A stretch of DNA of 64,000 nt from Streptomyces sp. KMM 9044 (GTDB lineage Bacteria; Actinomycetota; Actinomycetes; Streptomycetales; Streptomycetaceae). The stretch covers positions 6,634,001 through 6,698,000 of the forward strand of contig NZ_CP113910.1 in assembly GCF_024701375.2 (NCBI RefSeq). The letters are read 5' to 3'. The translations under genes were made by a program, and so were the position numbers. Below are positions 47,591 through 55,767 of this stretch, in pieces (the first letter of the stretch is position 1; each line of letters starts with the position of its first letter). Below the pieces are notes generated by a model. It searched no databases. It was not told the origin of the DNA and saw only the letters and a list, made by a program, of their open reading frames with translations.

Positions 47591-48380
47591 GGTGCAGGAG
47601 GTGGTCCCGATCAACACGACCAACGTGACCGCGCAGCACACCCGCTTGATCAACGCTCTGGGTGCCGGGGACTCTTCGGTCCGGCTTCAGGCGGCCCTGG
47701 CGGCCGGCTCGAACCCCGACCCCGTCTTCCTGGAGACCCTCGTCGAGCGGTGCGCGGTCGAGCCCGACTTCTTCGTGCGAGACATGCTCTCCTGGGCGCT
47801 GATCCGCCTCTCGCCGGAGATCACCCTGCCCCGCATCCGCAAGGAGCTGGACTCCGAGCGCAATCAGGCCCGCAGTCAGGCGCTGCACACGCTGTCCAAG
47901 ATCAACGACAAGAGCACATGGGCCTGGATCACCCGCGACATGCCGCGCGACGCCGACGACGAGGTCGCACGGACCGCGTGGCGCGTGGCGGTCGTCCTCG
48001 TACCGGAGGACGAGAGGAAGGCCCTGGCCGAGGAGTTGGTCCTGCAACTCGGCCGCGGCGACCGCAGCGTGCAGCTGAGCTTGAGCCGGGCCTTCGTCGA
48101 CCTCGGTGAGGTGATCAAGCCCGTCCTGGAGAAGGCCGCAACCCACCCGGACCCGGACGTGGCGGCGCACGCCCGTGCCACCGAACTGCTCCGCAAGAAC
48201 CCGGAGACCGGCTTCGACGCGGCGATCGAAGAGGCGAAGCGCATGGTCAGGCTCGGCCCGGACCGCGCGGCCGAGGCCGAGGCGGCCATCCGGGCGGGGG
48301 AGACCCCGGAGTCCGCGGCGGCGGCCGAGCAGACCGAGCCGGCCGAGCAGACCCGGGCCGCCGAGTCCGCTGAGAACTAG
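47589..48380 (+). CDS. HEAT-repeat protein
   Basis: This protein of up to 263 residues is built of short paired helices (LQAALAAGSNPDPVFLETLV, VRDMLSWALIRLSPEITLPR, AGDxxVxxxLSRAFVDLGEV type), which is a HEAT/PBS-lyase repeat fold used for protein binding. An Ala/Glu-rich tail follows. The exact start is uncertain: the strong AGGAGG lies inside the first codons of the open frame. The stop TAG is part of the CTAG target of the next IS element, so the insertion left the protein unchanged. Confidence 0.75.
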   Translation: MVQEVVPINTTNVTAQHTRLINALGAGDSSVRLQAALAAGSNPDPVFLETLVERCAVEPDFFVRDMLSWALIRLSPEITLPRIRKELDSERNQARSQALHTLSKINDKSTWAWITRDMPRDADDEVARTAWRVAVVLVPEDERKALAEELVLQLGRGDRSVQLSLSRAFVDLGEVIKPVLEKAATHPDPDVAAHARATELLRKNPETGFDAAIEEAKRMVRLGPDRAAEAEAAIRAGETPESAAAAEQTEPAEQTRAAESAEN

Positions 48381-49474
48381 GTCCTGTCTGAGATTCAGAT
48401 CATGAGTTAGGTGGATCGCCTGCGCGCGGAGGCTCGGTCTTGATAGGTCATGAGTCATGGCGCGAGGCGATCTCACCGATGAGCAGTGGTCCCTGGTTGA
48501 ACCCCATCTCCCGTATGCCGCGGTCGGGCCCATCCCTGATCTGCGAAAGTACTTCAACGCGGCGATGTGGCGGTTCCGCACCGGGGCTCCCTGGCGTGAT
48601 CTGCCGACCGAGTTTGGGCCCTGGCAGAGTGCGTACGACCGCTTCCGGATCTGGGCGAAGCGGGGCATCTTCCAGCAGGTGATGGAAGCGATGATCGCCG
48701 AGGCTGCCGCCCGTGACCAGGTTGACATGGGTCTGGTCAGCGTGGACTCGGCAACCTCCCGCGCTCACCACCATGCCGCCGGGATGGTCCTCGATCCCGA
48801 GCAGCCGGCGGCCCTTGAGGCCGCCGCCGAAGCGGAAAAGGGGGCGGCAAGGAGGGACAACAGCCGCAGGACGGACAAGGTGATGCCCAAGGCGAAGACG
48901 AGGCACGCACCGAGCGGCGACGGATCCGCAGACGGCGCCGGGCCCGGTTGAAAGCCGCTGAACTGGGACGTTCCCGAGGCGGGCTGACCAGCAAGATCCA
49001 TGTTGCGGCCGATCGCCGGTGCCGGCCGCTGGTGTTCGTCCTCACCCCTGGACAGGCGGGTGACAGCCCGCAGTTCACCGCGGTCCTCAAGCGGATTAAG
49101 GTCCGCGGCCCCGTCGGACGCCCCCGGACCCGGCCGGACGCCGTGGCCGGGGACAAGGCGTACTCCTCCCGGAAGAACCGCCGCTACCTACGCATACGCG
49201 GGATCAAGGCGGTCATTCCGGAGAAGGCCGACCAAGCCGCGAACCGCAAGAAGCGCGGCAGCGCCGGCGGCCGACCCATCTCCCACGACGCCGAGCTGTA
49301 CAAGGACCGCAACACCGTGGAGCGCTGTATCAACCGGCTCCGCAACTGGCGTGGCATCGCCACCCGCTATGACAAAACCCCGCAGAGCTACGAAGCCGGA
49401 CTCCATCTCTGCGGCGCGATGCTCTGGATCCGCAGCATCACACCGCACTCATGATCCGAATCCCAGACAGGACC
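48380..49474 (+). mobile_element. IS5-family (IS427 type) insertion sequence
   Basis: The element is 1095 bp with near-perfect inverted repeats beginning GGTCCTGTCTGRGATTCRGA (R = A/G difference between ends). TA is duplicated on both sides within CTAG (48377-48380 and 49474-49477). A truncated second copy of the same type lies at 61225. Confidence 0.9.
48457..49454 (+). CDS. IS5-family transposase in two overlapping frames
   Basis: ORF A (48457-48951) carries DLTDEQWSLVEPHLPYA and the first Asp (GLVSVDSATSRAHHH). ORF B (48948-49454) is in the -1 frame and carries LTSKIHVAADRRCRPL, AVAGDKAYSSRKNRRYLRIR (second Asp) and ELYKDRNTVERCINRLRNWR (Glu). A -1 ribosomal frameshift joining them is normal for this IS group. 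AAAAGGGGG near 48837 is a possible slip site. The element looks complete and may be active. Confidence 0.88.
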
Positions 49475-49549
49475 TAGGCGCGAAGAACACGCCCGCGCGG
49501 CGTCCGAAGTCCCGACCGCTGCCGTCGGCATGCCCAGCCAGCCATGCGG

Positions 49550-49572
49550 AATGATAGATAACTGGTATCATT
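49550..49572. promoter_or_regulatory. Palindromic operator before the fic gene
   Basis: AATGATA (49550-49556) is mirrored by TATCATT (49566-49572) with a 9-bp spacer. It ends 5 bp before the fic ATG and overlaps the likely ribosome binding region. Its position predicts autorepression by the Fic protein or by an unlinked repressor. Confidence 0.6.
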
Positions 49573-49577
49573 GACTC

Positions 49578-50720
49578 ATGCTGTATAGGACTCCCACCCT
49601 CGACGCTTCAGACCTCAAGGTCCTGCACGAGGTGGACGGCCTGCGCGTGCAACTGCGTGACGCGGTGCAGCAGGCGCCGATGAAGTGGACGCAGGATCTG
49701 CGCAAGGCGCTGACCGCGAGCGCGATCGCGGCGTCGAACACGATCGAGGGCTATCAAGTCGACGCGAAGGACGTCGCGGACCTGATGGACGGCGAGCGTG
49801 AGGTCGACGCCAGCGAAGAGAACAAGGCGGAGACCCTCGCATACCAGCAGGCGATGACGTACATCCAGTCACTCCACGACGTCACCGACTTCCGGTACAG
49901 CAAGGAGTTGCTCAACGCGCTGCACTGGATGCTCCAGGGCCACCACCACCCGCTGCGCACCGCCGGGCAGTGGCGCAAGACGTCGATCCGGATCACCGCG
50001 CCCGGCGACGAGCTCGCCACCGACTACGACGGCCCCGACCAAGAGCTCGTGCCGGGCCTGATGGCCGAGCTCGTGGACTGGCTCAACGACGGCGACACCG
50101 AAGGGCACGTCCTGATCCGTGCGGCGATGGCCCACCTGAACCTCGTGAAGATCCACCCATGGTCCGACGGGAACGGCCGTATGTCCCGCTCCCTGCAGAC
50201 CCTGCTGATCGCCCGCGGCGGTGTCCTCGCGCCCGAGTTCTCCTCGATCGAGGAGTGGCTCGGGATGCCCGGCAACACCTGGGAGTACTACAAGGTGCTG
50301 CGGGAGGTCGGCGGGCCGGTGTACTCGCCCGAACGCGACACCCTGCCCTGGATCAAGTTCAACCTGCGCGCCTACCACGAGCAGGCCCAGCGAGTGCAGC
50401 ACCGGGTCGACCGCTCGAACCGGGTCTGGATCGAGCTGATGGAGCACGCCGAGGGGCACGGGATCAGCGAGCGGCAGGTCACGGCCCTCCACGAGGTGGC
50501 CATGGTCGGCCGGGTACGCCGCTCACGCTACGAGCGGCAGGAAGCGATCAACACCCAGCAGGCCACGCGGGACCTGCAGGCGTTGACAAAGGCCGGCGTG
50601 CTGACCGCGATCGGACAGACAAAAGGTCGCCACTACGTCGCGGGCCCCCGCTTCCCGGGGAACGTCATGGCGACCGCCCGACGCCCGCACCGCATCATCA
50701 ACCCCTACGCGAACACCTAG
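49578..50720 (+). CDS. Fic-domain protein (probable AMP transferase)
   Basis: This 380-residue protein has the Fic core motif HPWSDGNGRMSR (catalytic His near residue 195), so it probably attaches AMP or a related group to a protein. The inhibitory helix is built in at the N-terminus (AASNTIEGYQV, with the S/T-x-x-x-E-G pattern), so the enzyme is self-restrained. A C-terminal winged-helix-like region (ISERQVTALHEVAMVGRVRR ... ALTKAGVLTAIGQTKGRHYV) may bind DNA. It stands alone after the IS5 element. Confidence 0.92.
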   Translation: MLYRTPTLDASDLKVLHEVDGLRVQLRDAVQQAPMKWTQDLRKALTASAIAASNTIEGYQVDAKDVADLMDGEREVDASEENKAETLAYQQAMTYIQSLHDVTDFRYSKELLNALHWMLQGHHHPLRTAGQWRKTSIRITAPGDELATDYDGPDQELVPGLMAELVDWLNDGDTEGHVLIRAAMAHLNLVKIHPWSDGNGRMSRSLQTLLIARGGVLAPEFSSIEEWLGMPGNTWEYYKVLREVGGPVYSPERDTLPWIKFNLRAYHEQAQRVQHRVDRSNRVWIELMEHAEGHGISERQVTALHEVAMVGRVRRSRYERQEAINTQQATRDLQALTKAGVLTAIGQTKGRHYVAGPRFPGNVMATARRPHRIINPYANT

Positions 50721-50779
50721 AAGACTCATGAAGATCTTGCTGAGGGGGCGTCCGGCCGTAGGCCGGGCGGCCCCTCGGT

Positions 50780-51059
50780 CTATGCGGTGGCCGGGTTGAT
50801 CGTCCAGGTTCCGTTGGTTCGGGTGAGTCCGAGGTTGATCAGTCGGCGGAGGTTGAGGGCGGCTGCTCGGGTGTGGAGCCAGGTGTCGTTCTTGATGGTG
50901 CCGCGGTAGCGGAGTTTGCGGTTGCCGTGCTGGACGAGCCAGGCGACGGCGCGTTCGACCGGTGGTCTGAAGCGGCGGTAGTCGGCCTGCCAGTCGGGAT
51001 CGGTGGCGGCCTGGTGGCGGGCAGCGGCGAGCAGGTCGTGGTGCGGGCGGATGGTCAGG
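50780..51059 (-). pseudogene. Transposase C-terminal fragment
   Basis: The minus strand reads LTIRPHHDLLAAARHQAATD, PDWQADYRRFRPPVERAVAW and LRYRGTIKNDTWLHTRAAAL NLRRLINLG to the stop at 50780. It is the end of a DDE transposase (IS1182- or IS5-like), cut off by the IS3 element at 51060. Confidence 0.75.
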
Positions 51060-51119
51060 GGGCTTCACCCCGGATCGTAGACACCTTGGACACTGGACCT
51101 TGAGGGTCCAGAGGAAGAG

Positions 51120-51458
51120 ATGTCACTGATGGTGATGAAGGTGTACTCGGCGGAGTTCAAGACGGATGCTGTCGCGCTGTACCTGTCGGACCCGAAGAAT
51201 ACGTTCGAGGGCGTGGGCAAGGACCTGGGGATCAGCCGGGAGACGCTGCGCAACTGGGTGCGCACCGAGCGGGGCCGCAAGGGCCACACGGCGGGCACCA
51301 GCGGCTCGCCGCGGGCGGCACAGACTGCCGAGGTAACCTCCGACGATGTGCTGATAGAAGAGAACAAGCAGCTCAGGGCCCGGATCAGGGAGCTGGAAAC
51401 CGAACGGGAGATCCTGCGGAGGGCCGCGAAGTATTTCGTCGGCGAGACCAACTGGTGA
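51120..51458 (+). CDS. IS3-family OrfA
   Basis: This 112-residue DNA-binding protein has a helix-turn-helix (KTDAVALYLSDPKNTFEGVG KDLGISRETLRNWVR) and a C-terminal leucine-zipper-like helix (ENKQLRARIRELETEREILR) for assembly with OrfB. It overlaps orfB by 4 bp, which allows a -1 frameshift fusion. Confidence 0.9.
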   Translation: MSLMVMKVYSAEFKTDAVALYLSDPKNTFEGVGKDLGISRETLRNWVRTERGRKGHTAGTSGSPRAAQTAEVTSDDVLIEENKQLRARIRELETEREILRRAAKYFVGETNW

Positions 51459-52345
51459 GCCGTTTCCAGTTCGTTGATGATCATCGAGGCGCGTTCGGCG
51501 TCAAACGGCTGTGCCGGGTCCTGGAGGTCTCCAGGTCCGGGTTCTACCGGTGGCTGAAGGCCGCCCCGGCCCGCCTGGCGCGAGCCCGGGACGATGCCCG
51601 CCTCGCGCGGCGGATCCGGGAGATCCACAAGGAGTCCGACGGCACCTACGGCATCCCGCGCATCACCGCCGAGCTGAAGGCCGCCGGGAGCGACGTCAAC
51701 CACAAGCGCGTCGAGCGGGTGATGCGCCGCATCGGCCTCCAGGGCGTGCACCTGCGCAAGAAGGTCCGCACCACGATCCCCGAGCCGGAAGCGGCCCCGG
51801 TGCCGGACCTGCTGCGGCGCGACTTCACCGCCGACGAACCGAACACCGGGTACGTCGGCGACATCACGTATCTGCCCATCGGCGATGGTCAATTCCTCTA
51901 TCTCGCAACGGTGTTGGACCTGCATTCCAGGCGGCTCGCGGGCTGGTCGATCGCCGACCACATGCGCACCGAGCTGGTCACCGACGCGCTCGAAGCCGCC
52001 GCCCGCACCCGGGGCGGCAGCCTCGACGGGGCGGTCTTCCACAGCGACAACGGCGCGCAATACGCGTCGAAGGAGTTCGCGAAGGTGTGCCGCCGGCTCG
52101 GTGTGACCCGCTCGCGCGGCGCGGTCGGCACCAGCGCGGACAACGCCGCCGCGGAGAGCTTCAACGCAACCCTGAAAAGAGAGACCCTGCAAGGGAAGAG
52201 GCACTGGTCAGGAGCACGCGAGGCCCGCCTCGCGGTGTTCCGGTGGGTCACCCGCTACAACACGCGACGCAGGCACTCGGGGCTTGGCTACATCAGCCCG
52301 ATCGCCTTCGAACAGCGATCAGCTACGCTGGCCTCTGCCGCATAG
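51455..52345 (+). CDS. IS3-family OrfB transposase
   Basis: This 296-residue rve-type integrase core has the DDE residues in VGDITYLPIGDGQFLYLATV (Asp), AVFHSDNGAQYASKEF (Asp) and SADNAAAESFNATLKRE (Glu). The HTH_21 domain (YGIPRITAELKAAGSDVNHK) is at the N-terminus. The copy is intact. Confidence 0.92.
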   Translation: MSRFQFVDDHRGAFGVKRLCRVLEVSRSGFYRWLKAAPARLARARDDARLARRIREIHKESDGTYGIPRITAELKAAGSDVNHKRVERVMRRIGLQGVHLRKKVRTTIPEPEAAPVPDLLRRDFTADEPNTGYVGDITYLPIGDGQFLYLATVLDLHSRRLAGWSIADHMRTELVTDALEAAARTRGGSLDGAVFHSDNGAQYASKEFAKVCRRLGVTRSRGAVGTSADNAAAESFNATLKRETLQGKRHWSGAREARLAVFRWVTRYNTRRRHSGLGYISPIAFEQRSATLASAA

Positions 52346-52375
52346 CAAACGGTGTCCACGCTTCAGGGGAAGCCC

Positions 52376-52562
52376 CCCTGGACGAACTGCGCAGGGCCCT
52401 GGCCTGATGAATGAGGTGCCTGCCGGCTGGAGGATCGTCCGGCTGGCCGACGTGCTGAGCGAACCAATGGTCAACGGCCGGTCCCCGCGCCCCGGCGAGG
52501 GCGGACTGCCCGTACTGCGCATGCCGGCGCTGCGGGCAGCGACCGTGGACTTCACCCAGTCC
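52376..52562 (+). pseudogene. hsdS: hsdM tail and hsdS N-terminal fragment (type I restriction)
   Basis: After the IS3 end, PLDELRRALA and a stop codon match the last residues of a type I methyltransferase subunit. The stop overlaps an ATG at 52407 that starts MNEVPAGWRIVRLADVLSEP MVNGRSPRPGEGGLPVLRMP, the first target-recognition domain of a specificity subunit. The frame then leaves hsdS and runs on as histidine kinase. The rest of hsdM and hsdS is absent. Confidence 0.75.
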
Positions 52563-52599
52563 AAGAGCAGCGACCGCAGACGACGGCGGCCGTCGGCCG

Positions 52600-53461
52600 C
52601 GGCGGGCAGTGTGTTCGATGCCGACGAGGAAGTCGGCGGGGATCTTGCCGCGGTGGACTGGGCCGGGACTCACCTCGGGCCGCAGAGTCTGCAGCTGGAC
52701 CGGGCGAAAACCACCTTCTTCTCCAGCATCAGCCACGAGTTCCGGACCCCGCTCACCCTGATCATGGGGCCGGTGGAAGAGCTCCGCACGCGGTTCGACG
52801 GGGGCGACTCCCGGGCGCCCGACGAACTGGAGGCCTTCCACCGCAACGGCCTCCGACCGGGCAAGCTCGTCAACAGCCTGCTGGACTTCTCCGACTCTGC
52901 TGCTCAATTCGGCGAGCGATCACGTGCCATGCTTTCAGGGCTCGGCCGCGCCCGGCCTGCCTGCATCTGCGACGCGCTCTGAAGGCCGTATCGGCACGGC
53001 GTCATCACGCCGGGTAATTGCGCAGCAGAGTCTTCTCCCGTATCAAAGTCGGCCGGATACAGGCCAGATACGAGCCGGTTGACCTGTCGGCGGTCACCGC
53101 CGAGTTGGCCAGTGTCTTCCGCTCCGCGGTGGCCAGGGCCGGTCTTGCCTTCGAGGTCGACTGCCCCTCGCTGGACCAGCCGGTGCACATGGATCGGAGC
53201 ATGTGGGAGAAGGTCGTCCTCAACCTGCTCAGCAACGCGCTGAAGTTCACCTTCGAGGGTTCCGTCCGCGTCTCGGTCCGCGCCGATGGCGGTCATGCGG
53301 TGCTCACGGTCGCCGACACCGGCATCGGGGTGCCCGCCGAGGAGATGCCCAGGCTGTTCGAACGCTTCCACCGGATCGAGACCGCCCGCTCCCGGTCCAA
53401 CGAGGGCAGCGGTATCGGCCTGGCTCTGGTCAGGGAGCTCGTGGGACTGCACGGCGGCTGT
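52600..53461 (+). pseudogene. Sensor histidine kinase fragment, interrupted
   Basis: The fragment has the phosphoacceptor helix (KTTFFSSISHEFRTPLTLIM, His near 52735), then LVNSLLDFS, where a 140-bp insertion breaks it. It resumes as RIKVGRIQARYEPVDLSAVT and the ATPase N and G1 boxes (LLSNALKFTF, VADTGIGVPAEEM, EGSGIGLALVRELVGLHGG). The sequence stops there, so the last part of the ATPase domain is missing. It is fused in frame behind the hsdS fragment. Its natural start and partner regulator are lost. Confidence 0.8.
52893..53032. mobile_element. 140-bp MITE-like element in the histidine kinase remnant
   Basis: The insertion has inverted ends, GACTCTGCTGCTCAATT on the left and the inverse of GACTCTGCTGCGCAATT on the right, with partial pairing continuing inward. 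The direct repeat TTCTCC flanks it (52887-52892 and 53033-53038). Removing the element and one TTCTCC restores LLDFSRIKVGRIQ. It has no ORF of its own, so a full-size relative must supply the transposase. Confidence 0.88.
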
Positions 53462-53474
53462 CCCGGATACCCCA

Positions 53475-53963
53475 TCAGGGCAGTGGCGCCCCGGCTGGCC
53501 GCGTGTCTTGCCCCTCGAGGTGGTGAAGGGCGGTGTCGAGAAGCTGTTCGAGGGCGGCCGCGGTGTCGTCTGGCAGCCGGTCGTGCAGCCTGGAGTGCTC
53601 GGCCGTGGCCGCCGCCAGCACTGACCGCGCGAGCGCCTCGCCCTCGGAGGTGAGCTGCACCCACGTGCTACGGCCGTCGTGGACGTCCGCCTCCCGGTTG
53701 ACGTACCCCGCTTGTGCCAGCCGGAGGATGACGTTGCTGGTGCCGCCGGAGGACAGCCCGCAGGTCGTGGAGAGGCTGGTCGGCCTCAGCCGGTGGTCCG
53801 GGGTGCCGAAGAGGGTCAGCAGCACGTCCGCGTCGGCTGTTGTCAGGCCGGCGTCGGATGCGGCATGGCGGGTGGCCGCGTTCACCACCTGCGCCAGGCG
53901 GGCAGCCTTCTGGGCCAGCCGGGTCAGCGGAATCACGTGTCCGGCCGGGGCGGTGTTGTCCAT
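53475..53963 (-). CDS. MarR-family transcriptional regulator
   Basis: This 162-residue winged-helix regulator has LTTADADVLLTLFGTPDHRL (recognition helix region) and GTSNVILRLAQAGYVNREAD with the wing DGRSTWVQLTSEGEALA. The ATG at 53963 (MDNTAPAGHVIPL) follows AAGGAGAGAG. MarR proteins usually repress a neighbouring gene; the unknown gene starting at 54266 is divergent from it and is a candidate target. Confidence 0.88.
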   Translation of the reverse strand: MDNTAPAGHVIPLTRLAQKAARLAQVVNAATRHAASDAGLTTADADVLLTLFGTPDHRLRPTSLSTTCGLSSGGTSNVILRLAQAGYVNREADVHDGRSTWVQLTSEGEALARSVLAAATAEHSRLHDRLPDDTAAALEQLLDTALHHLEGQDTRPAGAPLP

Positions 53964-54265
53964 CTCTCTCCTTCCGTGCCACGAAACAGCGCAGTCGCGC
54001 GTGCGCACCGCACCGACTCACTACAGCACCGCGCCGCCAGGGTGGAACGGCGGTCGGCCACTGGCACGGCTCCGGCGAACGGGAGGCAGGGCTGCCGGAC
54101 GCGTCGGCACGGCGCACGACGGGCGTGCCGCGAGCTGTCGAGCGCACATCCGCCCGCGAGCGGGACGGCCGAGCCGCGCAACGACCGATTGATGGTCGTC
54201 GCATCCCGAGATATTGTCTCACTGGAAAGCTTTATCAAAAGGCTTTGACGGGGGAGGGAAGGGGC

Positions 54266-54715
54266 ATGGCTTTACCGGAGGACCTTCGCCGGCTGGACGA
54301 GCATGCGCAGTTGTACCTCTTATGCGGCGGGCATTTGACCCGCAATGGGTTACTCTACGGGGCTGTCGAGAGCAACGAGGACGTCGACGGACGACTGGGA
54401 GCCATCGTCGCCGCCGCCTTCGACCGGGCCCTGGACGAGGCCGACCGGCCGGACTCCGACCCCGCCGAGCGCGGACCTCGGCACGAAGTGCCGGTGCTCG
54501 TCACCAACCTGACCGCCGCCCTGCAGGAAACGACCATGGGCTCGCGCTTCCCGAGCGGTTTCGTCCTGGACCAGGGCAGTGAGTCGAGAGACCGGTTCCG
54601 GGCCGCGGAGCTGCAGCTGCGCGGCAGGACGAGGACCGCCGAGTCAGACATACTGCCTGCCATCGAGCCCGAGTTGCAGGGCCCGACCGTCGAGCTGTGG
54701 GATCCTCGGCTCGGC
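54266..54715 (+). CDS. Unknown protein, TTA codons at start
   Basis: The frame from ATG 54266 begins MALPEDLRRLDEHAQLYLLC GGHLTRNGLLYG and continues VPVLVTNLTAALQETTMGSR. Codons 3, 19 and 31 are TTA, the rare Leu codon that depends on the bldA tRNA in Streptomyces, so translation would be late in growth. I do not recognise the family. Around 54715 the frame becomes an amidase remnant and later implausible, so this protein has lost or never had its own C-terminus. It is divergent from the MarR gene. Confidence 0.5.
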
Positions 54716-55519
54716 GCCGGCGGCTCGGAAGGCGGCGCCGCTGCCGCTGTGGCGGCCGGCCTGGGGCCCGTGGCACACGCCTACGGCGCCGACGGCCTCC
54801 TCCCCGTCCCCGCCTCCACCTGCGCCTTGTTCGGGCTCACGCCTCCCGCGCCCGCACCCCGCTGGGTCATGCCGTGGGCGACCTGGCGCGAAGCAGCCGG
54901 ACGGCCGGGGCGCCCCCACCCTACGGCGCTGCGTCGGCTGCACCTGCGCATGAGGCCAGACGTTCTTCGACCGCTGTCCCGGCACGACCATCGAGCAGGC
55001 CTGCAAGAAACGCAGGGGCTTCTCGGCGGACCGCGGTCGCATCATCGGGATCGGGTCCCTGGCCGGCCCCGGCGGCACCGGGCAGGGAATGGTGTGGCTC
55101 ATGCCGGTCGGCGCCTGGGGGATGCAGATGCAGTACCTCCTGTGCACGGTCACGTCCCGGCTGCGCGTCCTGGCCGCACGAGCCGCTGCATCGGCTCGAC
55201 ATTGAGTGCACCCTGCTCGGCGACGTCGGCCCCGAGTGCCAGTACCAGTACCGGGCAGAACGCGCGGCGTGGGGCACGTACGACGGCCAGTCCCCCGGGG
55301 CCGGGTTCATCGAACCGCGGATCGCGGCCCCGCCGCTCGGTGGGCGGGCCGCGTGGTAAGCCCTCTTCCAGCCCGTGGGGGAGCTGCTCACCGGTACCGC
55401 GGCCCCGCAGGAGGCGGTCAGCCGTGCGAGCCGTTGCACGCGTGCTCCTCCGCCACGCGGAATCCGACCGCACGCCGGCCCAGGTCCCCGACGCCGACGG
55501 CGGCTCCGCCTCCTTCTGA
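54716..55519 (+). pseudogene. Amidase-signature remnant and degenerate coding sequence
   Basis: In frame with the preceding gene, AGGSEGGAAAAVAAGLGPVA and LLPVPASTCALFGLTPP match the amidase signature (GGSSGGAAAAVAAG and IPAS.CGLFGLKP), but the catalytic Ser position carries Glu. After about 54900 the frame becomes Arg/Pro-rich. A different frame then gives FFDRCPGTTIEQACKKRRGF and GIGSLAGPGGTGQGMVWLMP, which I do not recognise. The whole stretch reads as decayed coding DNA. Confidence 0.6.
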
Positions 55520-55767
55520 GACAACTACCGCCGGCCCGGTGCCGGGCATCCTCGTCGCCCGCATCGCAGGGGAGACCGAGCCCTGCGGACCGGTCGGCAG
55601 CAGCTGAGCTGCGCCGGCCCGCCGCCGCCGAGTGTCCGAGAAACACGTAACCGGTGGGCGACTGAGCGTTTCGCGCTGTTGCCCACCGTACGACGCCGCG
55701 GCCGTCGCACCCCATGAGCGCCAGACGGGCGGCCCGGTACGAGCTGTCAGGAAAGGTCACGCAGACC

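Larger units (their letters stand above)
51060..52375 (+). mobile_element. IS3-family insertion sequence
   Basis: The ends are imperfect inverted repeats GGGCTTCACCCCGGATCG on the left and the inverse of GGGCTTCCCCTGAAGCG on the right, both running into GACACC. It contains orfA and orfB. It lies between a transposase fragment and the last codons of hsdM, so it interrupted or joined two unrelated stretches. Exact ends are within a few bases. Confidence 0.85.

Noticed and set aside
50523..51068. Minus-strand 181-residue frame next to fic
   Set aside because: It is a shifted frame of the transposase C-terminal fragment and runs into fic antisense.
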